This document shows positions 9,698 to 16,891 of a stretch of 64,000 nt of DNA, piece by piece. The stretch is taken from positions 1,550,001 through 1,614,000 of the forward strand of contig NZ_CP008953.1 of NCBI RefSeq assembly GCF_000732925.1. Reading direction: 5' to 3'. This stretch comes from Amycolatopsis japonica (GTDB taxonomy: Bacteria > Actinomycetota > Actinomycetes > Mycobacteriales > Pseudonocardiaceae). The notes beneath the pieces are model-generated. The model saw only the letters and a program-made list of their open reading frames with translations, was not told the origin of the DNA and made no database searches. Position numbers and translations under genes: made by a program. Positions within the stretch are counted from its first letter, which is position 1. Every line of letters begins with the position of its first letter.

Positions 9698-9892
9698 TCA
9701 CCGCAAGAACGGCGCACCGGTCCCGTTCGGGTACCGGTGCGTCGAGACGTATCCGGCGTACCGCGCGTATTCCCATGCCTGGGCGAAGTGAACGAGTTCC
9801 GCCTGGCGGCGCTGATGCCACCGCGCCGAAACGAGCCAGCCCGCTCCGGCACCGAGCAGCATCGCCAGCCCGGCGATCACGACGAGTTCCAT
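9698..9892 (-). CDS. Small single-pass membrane protein
   Basis: This 64-residue protein starts MELVVIAGLAMLLG, a transmembrane helix at residues 2-20, and continues with a basic, aromatic cytoplasmic tail (ARWHQRRQAEL). The ATG at 9890-9892 is preferred to the longer open frame because AGGAG lies 8 nt upstream on this strand. It is convergent with glgP, with one nucleotide between the stop codons. The family and role are unknown to me. Confidence 0.6.
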   Translation of the reverse strand: MELVVIAGLAMLLGAGAGWLVSARWHQRRQAELVHFAQAWEYARYAGYVSTHRYPNGTGAPFLR

Positions 9893-10050
9893 TCCGTGCT
9901 CCTGATTCCCGGCCGCTCGATCGGCGGCTGTCGCTTCGACGCTAAGCAAAGGGATCGTCTTCGCGCATCCCTTGCGGGACCTTGGCCAGGAAGTGGTCAG
10001 GAGACGTACGTACGGTTTTCATTTGCCATCGATCGGTCATCCCCGCCCGT

Positions 10051-10072
10051 TGTCAAGTCGGTGGCAAACAAA
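10051..10072. promoter_or_regulatory. Conserved upstream element, copy 1
   Basis: The segment TGTCAAGTCGGTGGCAAACA recurs with a few changes at 12080-12101, in each case 110-160 nt before a paralogous SseB-like gene. Weaker similarity continues downstream towards the GGAGGAATGGTG translation start. Shared promoter or operator function is inferred. Read on the minus strand it contains TTGACA. Confidence 0.45.
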
Positions 10073-10251
10073 AGGCGAACCCGGGCCCGGATGGTGTCCA
10101 ATAAATGGCAAAAGTGCAGGTGAAAGCCGCTTTATCGAGCGATTGGGGGTGATTCGTGCGGCGCATTGTGATCGCCTAGGCTCTTCGACTTGAGGTCGCA
10201 CAGGGGAGGAATGGTGACTTCGACGAGGAAAAGAAAAAACCCGAGGACAGC

Positions 10252-11067
10252 GTGCTCGGGATCCACAAGCGCAACGGCATCTGGCAGGACGGGCTCGCCA
10301 CGGTGATGGGGCCGGAACTACTCGAACGCTGGGGAATCGCGGAAGACGCCGAGGCGTCACGCGTGCGGGAGATCGTGCTCGTGCGCTTGAACCGGGTGCT
10401 GGACCACTTCCGGAAACCCGAAATGCCCGTGATCGTCTGGACCGCGTACAACCTCGGTGCCGGTTCGCCCGGCGAGGAAAGCGGCGTCGTCCGGCGGCTC
10501 GAAAGGCTGGTCGGCCAGGGCGAGGTCGAACGCAGTGTCCGAACCTGCACCCGGCGGTTCAACGACGTCTTCCTGCCGGCCGTGGTGAAGAGCTTGAGCG
10601 GCGGGCAGAGCGCGATCACCGACGGGGATCTCGCCCGGGCTTCGCGCTGGCTGGCCGCGAACATCCGGCCCGGTGCACCGGAACCCGCGGCGGCCGCGGG
10701 CGGACTGTCCACAGCCATCAAAAGGCTGCGCGCGCCGATGGAACCGGTGCTGAAGATGTTCCTCGACGGCACTGTCCACGGCCCCGCGGACGGCGACGGT
10801 GTCCCGCTCGCGGCGAAACTCGGTGCTCAGGGCGAGTGGCTGTGCGTCTTCACCGGAGAGGGGCTGCTGGCCGCGTATCGCGAGTCCGCCGGTGCGGGGT
10901 GGCCCAGGATCGGCCGCTGGACGGGCCGGGACGTCGTGCGGACGGCCGCGGGCCGGATCTTCCCGACCGGGATCCTGATCGATCCGAGTCCGGTGATGGG
11001 AGCGGGGGCCGACGCCACCTTGCCCCTCCCGCCGGAGGAGATCGCCCGGCTCGCCCGTGAATGCTGA
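10252..11067 (+). CDS. SseB-like protein with HTH-like N-terminal domain (paralog 1)
   Basis: This 271-residue protein is paralogous to 12190-13014. The N-terminal half (IVWTAYNLG, then RTCTRRFNDVF) looks like an actinobacterial winged-helix-like adaptor domain. The C-terminal half (LGAQGEWLCVFT to ILIDPSP) resembles SseB proteins. It opens a probable operon with the type VII-like genes at 11089 and 11472. The in-frame GTG at 10252 has GAGGA 4 nt upstream. The start aligned with paralog 2, however, is the ATG at 10211, one frame off; the heptamer A-AAA-AAC at 10234-10240 would restore the frame by a -1 slip. Initiation at 10252, frameshifting or mutation are all possible. Confidence 0.65.
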   Translation: MLGIHKRNGIWQDGLATVMGPELLERWGIAEDAEASRVREIVLVRLNRVLDHFRKPEMPVIVWTAYNLGAGSPGEESGVVRRLERLVGQGEVERSVRTCTRRFNDVFLPAVVKSLSGGQSAITDGDLARASRWLAANIRPGAPEPAAAAGGLSTAIKRLRAPMEPVLKMFLDGTVHGPADGDGVPLAAKLGAQGEWLCVFTGEGLLAAYRESAGAGWPRIGRWTGRDVVRTAAGRIFPTGILIDPSPVMGAGADATLPLPPEEIARLAREC

Positions 11068-11088
11068 TCCGAGACGAGGACACCGGAC

Positions 11089-11454
11089 ATGATCGATTTC
11101 GAGGCCGTTCCCGACGAACTGAGCCGGGCGGGCGACCGGCTCCACGACATCACCGAGATGATCACCAGGCAACCGGCGCTGAAGTTCAAGGCGACGGCGA
11201 GCGAAGCGGGGGATCCCGTGCTCGTGGCGGCGCTGGAGAGCTTTCAGGAGGCTTCCGCGCACAGTGTCACCGTTCTCGCCGAGGACGTGCGGCGCCTCGG
11301 CGACCGGCTGGGCAAGGCAGCGCGGGACTACCGGAACGGTGAAGAAGCGGCGGTCGAGAAGGTCAACCTGATCGATGCCGCCGAAAGCCTCAGTCGGCGG
11401 GCCCTCGCCTTCGACGCGGGGAACGTCAACACCATCCAGGCCGTTCTCGGCTGA
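11089..11454 (+). CDS. EspC/WXG100-like type VII secretion client
   Basis: This 121-residue, almost wholly helical protein resembles the ESX-associated EspC-type family (MIDFEAVPDELSRAGDRL, then a long amphipathic helix with a mid-protein ALESFQEASAH). Such proteins are small helical-hairpin substrates or partners of actinobacterial type VII secretion. It has no signal peptide or cysteine. It starts 21 nt after the SseB-like gene and ends 17 nt before the WXG-type gene, so all three are probably co-transcribed. No ESX core gene (EccC, MycP) is in the window; the secretion assignment is inference. Confidence 0.6.
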   Translation: MIDFEAVPDELSRAGDRLHDITEMITRQPALKFKATASEAGDPVLVAALESFQEASAHSVTVLAEDVRRLGDRLGKAARDYRNGEEAAVEKVNLIDAAESLSRRALAFDAGNVNTIQAVLG

Positions 11455-11471
11455 AGCGAAGAGGACGGACG

Positions 11472-12113
11472 ATGAAGCCGGAAGACCCGGACGGGCCGAG
11501 CGCGCCCTGGACGGCTGGGACGGTCAGCGTGCTCCGAAGCGAGGCGGAACGCCTGCGAGCGGTTTCCCGGTCGTTGGAGGACCAAGCCGTCGAGGTACGC
11601 CAGATCGATCCTCATGGCTGGTCCGGTCCCGGACACGACGCGTATCTGGGCCGCCGGGCCGAGCTGACCGCCCGGTGCCGGGTGGTCGCGGAGGAGCACG
11701 GCCGCGCCGCGCGGGCGCTGGACGATTTCGTGGCGGTCCTGGAGCAGTTGACCAGGAACGCTCGGGACACTTCGGATCCGTCGCTCGTGCGGAGACTGAT
11801 CGCCCAGCGGACCGAGGCGGCGGCACGGGCCGCAGCCACGCTCACCGAAGTGGGCAAGGATCTGGCCGCGTTGAAGACGGTGCTCGGTGAGGTCGACCGG
11901 AGCGTGGTGCGGGAACCCCGGCCCGCTCGCGAAGCGAAGCCGATTTCACCGCCGCCCGACGCGGTCACCGGTCAGACTGGGCTCGCGCCCGCGTTGCTCC
12001 TCACCGACCCGGCCGAATTCGACCGGCGGACACAGGGACTGAGCGACGCCATGTGGCGATTCTGGTCGATGCCGCCGCTTGTCAAGCCGGTGGCGAACAA
12101 AGGAAACCCCTGA
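11472..12113 (+). CDS. WXG-motif T7SS-signal-like protein
   Basis: This 213-residue protein has an N-terminal helical hairpin with HGWSGPGHDAYL (about residues 48-59). That WxG turn is the mark of type VII signal domains in larger secreted actinobacterial proteins. Helices continue to about residue 140, followed by a Pro-rich linker (EAKPISPPPDAV) and a short tail. No toxin domain follows, so it may be a truncated or dedicated partner protein. Its 3' end (VKPVANKG) is encoded by the second copy of the conserved upstream element at 12080-12101. That suggests the tail arose when the neighbouring paralog and its promoter were duplicated (inference). Confidence 0.6.
   Translation: MKPEDPDGPSAPWTAGTVSVLRSEAERLRAVSRSLEDQAVEVRQIDPHGWSGPGHDAYLGRRAELTARCRVVAEEHGRAARALDDFVAVLEQLTRNARDTSDPSLVRRLIAQRTEAAARAAATLTEVGKDLAALKTVLGEVDRSVVREPRPAREAKPISPPPDAVTGQTGLAPALLLTDPAEFDRRTQGLSDAMWRFWSMPPLVKPVANKGNP
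12080..12101. promoter_or_regulatory. Conserved upstream element, copy 2
   Basis: TGTCAAGCCGGTGGCGAACA matches the element at 10051-10072 and lies inside the 3' end of the preceding gene, 110 nt before paralog 2. Its position points to an internal promoter for paralog 2. Confidence 0.45.
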
Positions 12114-12189
12114 TTCTCGATTTTCCCCGAACAATGCGGGAAAGCCCGGTGAAATAGACTTTGCCGGGCCGATCGCGAATCGCGGAGGA

Positions 12190-13014
12190 ATGGTGGCTTC
12201 GGCGAAGGAAACGAAAACATCGCGCAGGGCCAAGGACCGGCTGCACCATGTCCACGCCCGCGCCGGGATCCGGCAGGACGGCCTGCGCCGCGCGCTCGGG
12301 CCGGAACTGCGGGACATCTGGGGGATCGCCGAGGACGCCGAGGCGGGCCGGGTGCGCGAAATCGTCCTGCTGCGGCTGAACCGCGTTCTCGAGCGGTTCG
12401 CCGACCCGCTCATGCCCGAGATCGTCTGGACCGCGTACAACCTCGGCGTGGATCCGGTGAACGGCGGGGCGGGCATGGTCGGCCGGATCCGGACCATGGT
12501 CGGCCGCGGCCGGGTCGCCGTCTCCGAGCGGACCTGCACCAGGCGGTTCTACGACTTCCTGGGGAGTGTCAAGAACAGCCTGGACGGCTTCCAGGAGGAC
12601 CTCACCGGCGAGGACTTCAGGCTCGCTTCGCGATGGATCGCCGAGAACGTCCGTCCCGAACGGGAGCGAAATCCGAGCGAGCCCGTGCCGTCGGTCATGC
12701 GGATGTTCCTCGACGGCACGGTATGCGGCCCGGCGGACGAGGCGGGCGCGCCGATCCCGGCCCGCCTCGGCGCGCACGGCGAGTGGCTCTGCGTCTTCAC
12801 CGACGAGCGTCTGCTGGCCGAGTACCGTGCGGTCACCGGCGCGGGCTGGGCCCGGATCCGGCACCGGACCGGCCGCGAGGTCGTGCTCGCCGCCGCCGGT
12901 CGCGACGCGGCGACGGGGGTGCTGGTCAACCCCAGGCCGACGCGAGGCGCCGGGATCCACGCCGCGCTCCCGCTCTCCCCGGACTCGATCGCGCGGCTCG
13001 CGGTCCGCCGCTAG
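12190..13014 (+). CDS. SseB-like protein with HTH-like N-terminal domain (paralog 2)
   Basis: This 274-residue protein is the intact counterpart of the gene at 10252. It shares WGIAEDAEA, REIVL-RLNRVL, IVWTAYNLG, RTCTRRF, MFLDGTV and GEWLCVFT. Domain order is the same: an HTH-like helical region (residues 20-130) and an SseB-like domain (about 185-274). GGAGG (12184-12188) lies only 1 nt before the ATG at 12190 and 4 nt before an in-frame GTG at 12193, so either may start translation. Its TAG shares three bases (13012-13013 within CTAG) with the stop of the convergent rhodanese gene. SseB-like domains occur near secretion systems; the molecular role here is unknown. Confidence 0.7.
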   Translation: MVASAKETKTSRRAKDRLHHVHARAGIRQDGLRRALGPELRDIWGIAEDAEAGRVREIVLLRLNRVLERFADPLMPEIVWTAYNLGVDPVNGGAGMVGRIRTMVGRGRVAVSERTCTRRFYDFLGSVKNSLDGFQEDLTGEDFRLASRWIAENVRPERERNPSEPVPSVMRMFLDGTVCGPADEAGAPIPARLGAHGEWLCVFTDERLLAEYRAVTGAGWARIRHRTGREVVLAAAGRDAATGVLVNPRPTRGAGIHAALPLSPDSIARLAVRR

Positions 13015-13406
13015 GGAACGGCGGGCGTGCCGCCTTCCCGGATCGGGAGGCCGGCCGAACGCCAGGCCCGGAACCCGCCTTCGAGATCGGTCGCGCCCGG
13101 CAGGCCGAGCCGCTGCAGGTCCGCGGCGGCGAGGCTCGACGAATAGCCCTCGTTGCACACGACGATCACCGTCGAGTCCGGGTTCACCTGCGGCAGCCGC
13201 CACTCGCTGTCCGGCGCGAGCCGCCACTCGAGGTGGATCCGCTCGACGACCACCGAATCCGGGATCTCGCCCTCTTCGAGCCGGTTGACGTGGGGGCGGA
13301 TGTCCACGATCAGGGCGCCGTCGCGCTGCAGGCGCAGCGCCTGCTCGGGCGCCGCCCGGTCCAGTCCGGCCCGGGCGGCGGCCAACAGGTTGTCGATAGC
13401 GCTCAT
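13011..13406 (-). CDS. Rhodanese-domain protein
   Basis: This 131-residue single-domain rhodanese has the active-site loop VVCNEGYSSSLAA, with the catalytic Cys near residue 84, and the upstream IVDIRPHVNR typical of the fold. Rhodaneses move sulfane sulfur to acceptors such as cyanide or thiols. Its ATG overlaps the stop of the cysteine dioxygenase gene (ATGA, 13403-13406), so the two are translationally coupled and presumably act together in cysteine catabolism. The family often pairs with cysteine dioxygenase in actinomycetes, which supports a role in disposing of sulfur intermediates (inference). Confidence 0.85.
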   Translation of the reverse strand: MSAIDNLLAAARAGLDRAAPEQALRLQRDGALIVDIRPHVNRLEEGEIPDSVVVERIHLEWRLAPDSEWRLPQVNPDSTVIVVCNEGYSSSLAAADLQRLGLPGATDLEGGFRAWRSAGLPIREGGTPAVP

Positions 13407-13951
13407 CGGCCCAGTATCGGGGCCAGCGAGGGGATCTCGGCGGGAACGTCGGCGAGCGTGCGGTATTCGCGGGTCGCGACCAGCGGCGGCGAGTAGGCGT
13501 GGACGCTGGCGGCGGGCTCGGTGCCGATGCCGGTCACCTGGTGCGCGCGCCCCGCGCCGAAGCCGATGCCCTCGCCCGCGACGTGCGTGCGGCGCCGGAT
13601 CGGGCCGCCGGGGTAGCGGTACTCCTCGCCGAGTTCGCCCTGCAGCACGGTGAACGAGCCGGACGCGCCGCCGTGGTCGTGCGGCTTGGTCTGCTGGCCG
13701 GGCAGCCAGGACAGCAGCCACAGTTCGACGCCGTCGGTCAGCGCGAGACGCGCCCACCAGCGGTGGTCGGCGTCGAAGCGCAGCAGGCCGCGCAGGCCCG
13801 AGGTCAGTTCGGTGGCGACGGTGGAGGTCAGGTCGGCCAGTTCCCGCGGCGTCCACAGCAGACGGTCGGGGTGCAGCAGTTCCGGCAGCAGCGGGTCGAC
13901 CAGCTGCGGATGGATCTCGAAGTCCTGGCGCGGGGTGATGGACGTGGTCAC
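13403..13951 (-). CDS. Cysteine dioxygenase
   Basis: This 182-residue cupin enzyme oxidises L-cysteine to cysteine sulfinate with a mononuclear iron. The first cupin motif is PHDHGGASGSFTVLQGELGE (two His ligands), and the third His lies in SVHAYSPPL. The substrate-binding motif includes HQVTG. Length and order match bacterial type I enzymes. It is followed by a coupled rhodanese gene and preceded by a short Cys-containing leader ORF at 14037-14141, so translation probably responds to cysteine supply. Confidence 0.92.
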   Translation of the reverse strand: MTTSITPRQDFEIHPQLVDPLLPELLHPDRLLWTPRELADLTSTVATELTSGLRGLLRFDADHRWWARLALTDGVELWLLSWLPGQQTKPHDHGGASGSFTVLQGELGEEYRYPGGPIRRRTHVAGEGIGFGAGRAHQVTGIGTEPAASVHAYSPPLVATREYRTLADVPAEIPSLAPILGR

Positions 13952-14036
13952 GGTGAGGCTCCTCGTGAAGGTTCGCGGGCTCGGAAGCAGGGCCGAACGC
14001 GGCGCGACACGGGAGTGCCGTCGGAAGAGTGAGGAC

Positions 14037-14141
14037 TCAGCCGTGTCGCGCGGTGGTACACCCGCACGAGGCGACGAGCAGCAGGTCGATGGCCCGGCGG
14101 CGCCAGAAAGAGCCCCCGATGACGGGGAAGGCGGCGGACAC
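14037..14141 (-). CDS. Putative leader peptide upstream of cysteine dioxygenase
   Basis: This 34-residue ORF ends RRRAIDLLLVASCGCTTARHG-like, split here as RRRAIDLLLV and ASCGC. It closely resembles the short actinobacterial leader peptides with an R-x-x-IDL-x-x-x-x-S-x-C core found before sulfur-metabolism genes. It stops 85 nt before the cysteine dioxygenase start and lies on the same strand. Start is a GTG at 14139-14141 (weak AGG upstream) or the GTG at 14151-14153. Two closely spaced Cys codons near the end fit attenuation by cysteinyl-tRNA supply. That mechanism is inferred, not shown. Confidence 0.65.
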   Translation of the reverse strand: MSAAFPVIGGSFWRRRAIDLLLVASCGCTTARHG

Positions 14142-14274
14142 GGACCTGATCACGTGCTCGATGCTGCCACAGCGGCCGCTTCCGGGTCGCTTCGTCCCAC
14201 TCCCTGGACCAGCCGCTTTCCACCGACCGGCGGCCCGGTGCACACACGCGCGCGAGTGCGGACACAATGGGCGC

Positions 14275-15087
14275 GTGAGCGAGCCGATCCAGCCCAGCGA
14301 ACTTGACGACCTCGTGGTGAGGATGACCGGTGTCGGGGTCCGCCGAACAGGCAACGACCTCCTCGCCGACCTCGATTGGACCGTGGAACTGGACGAGCGC
14401 TGGGTGGTGCTCGGCCCGAACGGCGCGGGCAAGACCACCCTGCTCCGGCTGGCCGCGGCCGAACTCCACCCGACCTCGGGAACGGTCGACCTGCTCGGCG
14501 ACCGGATCGGCAAGGTCAACATCTTCGAGCTGCGCCCGCGGATCGGGTTCACTTCGGCCGCGATCGCCCAGCGTGTGCCGGGTGAGGAGCGCGTCGTCGA
14601 CGTCGTGGTGAGCGCCGGGTACGCCGTCGTCGGCCGCTGGCGTGAGGAATACGACAGCCTCGACACCGACCGCGCCCTGGAGCTCCTGGGCGCGCTCGGC
14701 ATCGCGCACCTGGCCGAGCGCACCTTCGGCACGCTGTCGGAGGGTGAGCGCAAGCGGACCCTGATCGCGCGTTCGCTGATGACCGATCCGGAGATGCTGC
14801 TGCTCGACGAGCCCGCCGCGGGGCTCGACCTCGGCGGCCGCGAGGACCTCGTCGCCCGTCTTTCGGAGCTGGCCCTCGACCCGGAGGCGCCCGCCATGGT
14901 GCTCGTCACCCATCACGTGGAAGAAATCCCGCCGGGGTTCACCCACGCGCTGCTGCTGCGCGACGGCCGCGCGGTGGCGTCCGGGCTCGTGGACGACGTC
15001 GTGACCAGCGACAACCTGTCCAAGACGTTCGATCAGGACCTGCTGCTCGAACGGTCCGGTGATCGCTTCTTCGCCCGTCGCCGCTGA
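14275..15087 (+). CDS. ABC transporter ATP-binding protein
   Basis: This 270-residue ATPase has Walker A GPNGAGKTT (about residue 45), a variant signature LSEGERKR, Walker B MLLLDEPAAGLD and the H-loop VTHH. No permease or binding-protein gene is adjacent, so it must pair with components elsewhere or act as a stand-alone ATPase. The signature lacks the usual GG (SEGER instead of SGGQ). The GTG at 14275 lies 8 nt after an ACAATG-like -10 region with no Shine-Dalgarno sequence, so the mRNA may be nearly leaderless. It is divergent from the cysteine dioxygenase leader. Confidence 0.85.
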   Translation: MSEPIQPSELDDLVVRMTGVGVRRTGNDLLADLDWTVELDERWVVLGPNGAGKTTLLRLAAAELHPTSGTVDLLGDRIGKVNIFELRPRIGFTSAAIAQRVPGEERVVDVVVSAGYAVVGRWREEYDSLDTDRALELLGALGIAHLAERTFGTLSEGERKRTLIARSLMTDPEMLLLDEPAAGLDLGGREDLVARLSELALDPEAPAMVLVTHHVEEIPPGFTHALLLRDGRAVASGLVDDVVTSDNLSKTFDQDLLLERSGDRFFARRR

Positions 15088-15142
15088 CGGGTCGTACTGA
15101 CCGGTAGCCTGCAATCTGTCTTGGACGGTTAAGGAGGACGGC

Positions 15143-15922
15143 GTGGGAGAGTTCGTAAGTCTCGAGGTCGAAGGCGGGGTCGGCACGATCCGGCTGGACC
15201 GCCCGCCGGTCAACGCGCTGAACAACCAGGTGCAGGCCGAGCTGGCCGAGGCGGCCCGTGAGGCCTCCGAGCGCGACGACGTGCGCGCCGTGATCCTCTA
15301 CGGCGGTGAGAAGACCTTCGCGGGTGGCGCGGACATCAAGGAGATGGCCGAGCGCACGTACCCCGAAATCGCGAAGTTCGGCGCCGCGCTGACGGCGTCG
15401 CTGGCCACCATCGCGAACATCCCGAAGCCGGTCGTCGCGGCCATCACCGGCTACGCGCTGGGCGGCGGCCTCGAACTCGCGCTGACCGCCGACCGCCGCA
15501 TCGCCGGCGACAACGTCAAGGTCGGGCAGCCCGAGATCCAGCTCGGCGTCATCCCCGGCGCCGGCGGCACGCAGCGCCTCGCGCGGCTCATCGGCCCGAG
15601 CAAGACCAAGGACCTCGTGTTCACCGGCCGGTTCGTGAAGGCCGAAGAGGCTCTCGCGCTGGGCATCCTCGACGAGGTCGTGGCGCCGGACGACGTCTAC
15701 GCCGCCGCGCACAAGTGGGCCTCGCAGTTCGCGAACGGCCCGGCTGTCGCGCTTCGCGCCGCGAAGGCCGCAATCGACGGCGGTCTCGACACCGACCTCG
15801 CGAGCGGCCTGAAGCTCGAATCCCACCTCTTCGCCGCGCTCTGGGCGACCGAGGACCAGCGCAACGGCATGAAGTCGTTCATCGAAAACGGCCCCGGCAA
15901 GGCCACCTTCGAGGGGAAGTAA
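15143..15922 (+). CDS. Enoyl-CoA hydratase
   Basis: This 259-residue crotonase-fold enzyme hydrates trans-2-enoyl-CoA in beta-oxidation. The oxyanion-hole region is FAGGADIKEM, and the two catalytic glutamates are expected in GGGLELALTAD and in PEIQLGVIPGAGGTQRL. Length is typical. AAGGAGG (15131-15137) lies 5 nt before the GTG start. A methyltransferase gene starts 5 nt after the stop and a THUMP-domain protein follows, giving a probable three-gene operon. Substrate chain length cannot be told from the sequence. Confidence 0.92.
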   Translation: MGEFVSLEVEGGVGTIRLDRPPVNALNNQVQAELAEAAREASERDDVRAVILYGGEKTFAGGADIKEMAERTYPEIAKFGAALTASLATIANIPKPVVAAITGYALGGGLELALTADRRIAGDNVKVGQPEIQLGVIPGAGGTQRLARLIGPSKTKDLVFTGRFVKAEEALALGILDEVVAPDDVYAAAHKWASQFANGPAVALRAAKAAIDGGLDTDLASGLKLESHLFAALWATEDQRNGMKSFIENGPGKATFEGK

Positions 15923-15927
15923 GCGCG

Positions 15928-16890
15928 ATGACCCAGGTGAACGATCCGGCGCCGAATCCGCACGCCACCGCTGAAGAGGTCAAGGCCGCCTTCGACGACC
16001 CCAAGCTCGCCAACGTGCTCTACCACGACTGGGAAGCCGGGACCTACGACGAGAAGTGGTCCATCTCCTACGACGAGCGCTGCATCTCCTACGCGACGGA
16101 CGTGTTCAACGCCGTCGCCGGTGAAGACGGCCAGCCGTACCCGACCGCGATGGAACTGGGCAGCGGCACCGGTTTCTTCCTGCTGAACCTGATGCAGGGC
16201 GGGGTGATCAAGAAGGGTTCGGTCACCGACCTCTCGCCGGGCATGGTGCAGGTCGCGCTGCGCAACGCCGAGAACCTCGGCCTCGACGTCGACGGCCGGG
16301 TCGCCGACGCGGAGCGGATCCCCTACGAGGACAACAGCTTCGACCTCGTCGTCGGGCACGCGGTGCTGCACCACATCCCGGACGTCCGCGCGGCGTTCGC
16401 CGAGGTGCTGCGGGTGCTGAAGCCGGGCGGCCGGTTCGTCTTCGCGGGCGAGCCGACGAAGGTCGGCGACTTCTACGCGCGCAAACTCGGCCAGGTCACG
16501 TGGTATCTCACCACCAACCTGACGAAGATCCCGGTGCTGAACGGCTGGCGCCGTCCGCAGGAGGAACTCGACGAGTCCTCCCGCGCGGCCGCGCTGGAGG
16601 CCGTGGTCGACATCCACACCTTCGACCCGTCCGAACTCGAGTCGATGGCCCGCGGCGCGGGCGCGCAGGACGTCCGCGCGGTCACCGAGGAGTTCGCCGC
16701 GGCGCTGGCGGGCTGGCCGATCCGCACCTTCGAGGCCGCCGTGCCGCAGGAGAAGCTGACCCTGCGCTGGCGTCTGTTCGCGTACCGGCTGTGGCTGCGG
16801 CTGTCCGCATTGGACAAGAAGCTGCTCGCCAAGGTGCTGCCGCGCGAGCTGTTCTACAACGTGATGATCACCGGTACCAAGCGCTCGTAG
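15928..16890 (+). CDS. Class I SAM-dependent methyltransferase
   Basis: This 320-residue enzyme has the SAM-binding motif ELGSGTGFFLLN (about residue 76) and the acidic post-motif VTDLSPGMV. It also has motif FDLVVGHAVLHHIPD, as in UbiE-type methyltransferases acting on lipids or small molecules. A basic, Trp-rich C-terminal stretch (KLTLRWRLFAYRLWLRL) could bind membranes. The ATG at 15928 is 5 nt after the hydratase stop and the next gene begins 1 nt after its own stop, so it is mid-operon. The methyl acceptor is unknown. Confidence 0.85.
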   Translation: MTQVNDPAPNPHATAEEVKAAFDDPKLANVLYHDWEAGTYDEKWSISYDERCISYATDVFNAVAGEDGQPYPTAMELGSGTGFFLLNLMQGGVIKKGSVTDLSPGMVQVALRNAENLGLDVDGRVADAERIPYEDNSFDLVVGHAVLHHIPDVRAAFAEVLRVLKPGGRFVFAGEPTKVGDFYARKLGQVTWYLTTNLTKIPVLNGWRRPQEELDESSRAAALEAVVDIHTFDPSELESMARGAGAQDVRAVTEEFAAALAGWPIRTFEAAVPQEKLTLRWRLFAYRLWLRLSALDKKLLAKVLPRELFYNVMITGTKRS

Positions 16891-16891
16891 G

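Noticed and set aside
7081..9852. 923-codon open frame on the minus strand
   Set aside because: It is antisense to glgP, which has intact motifs. The translated sequence is Arg-, Gly- and Asp-rich with no domain; such long antisense frames are normal at high GC.
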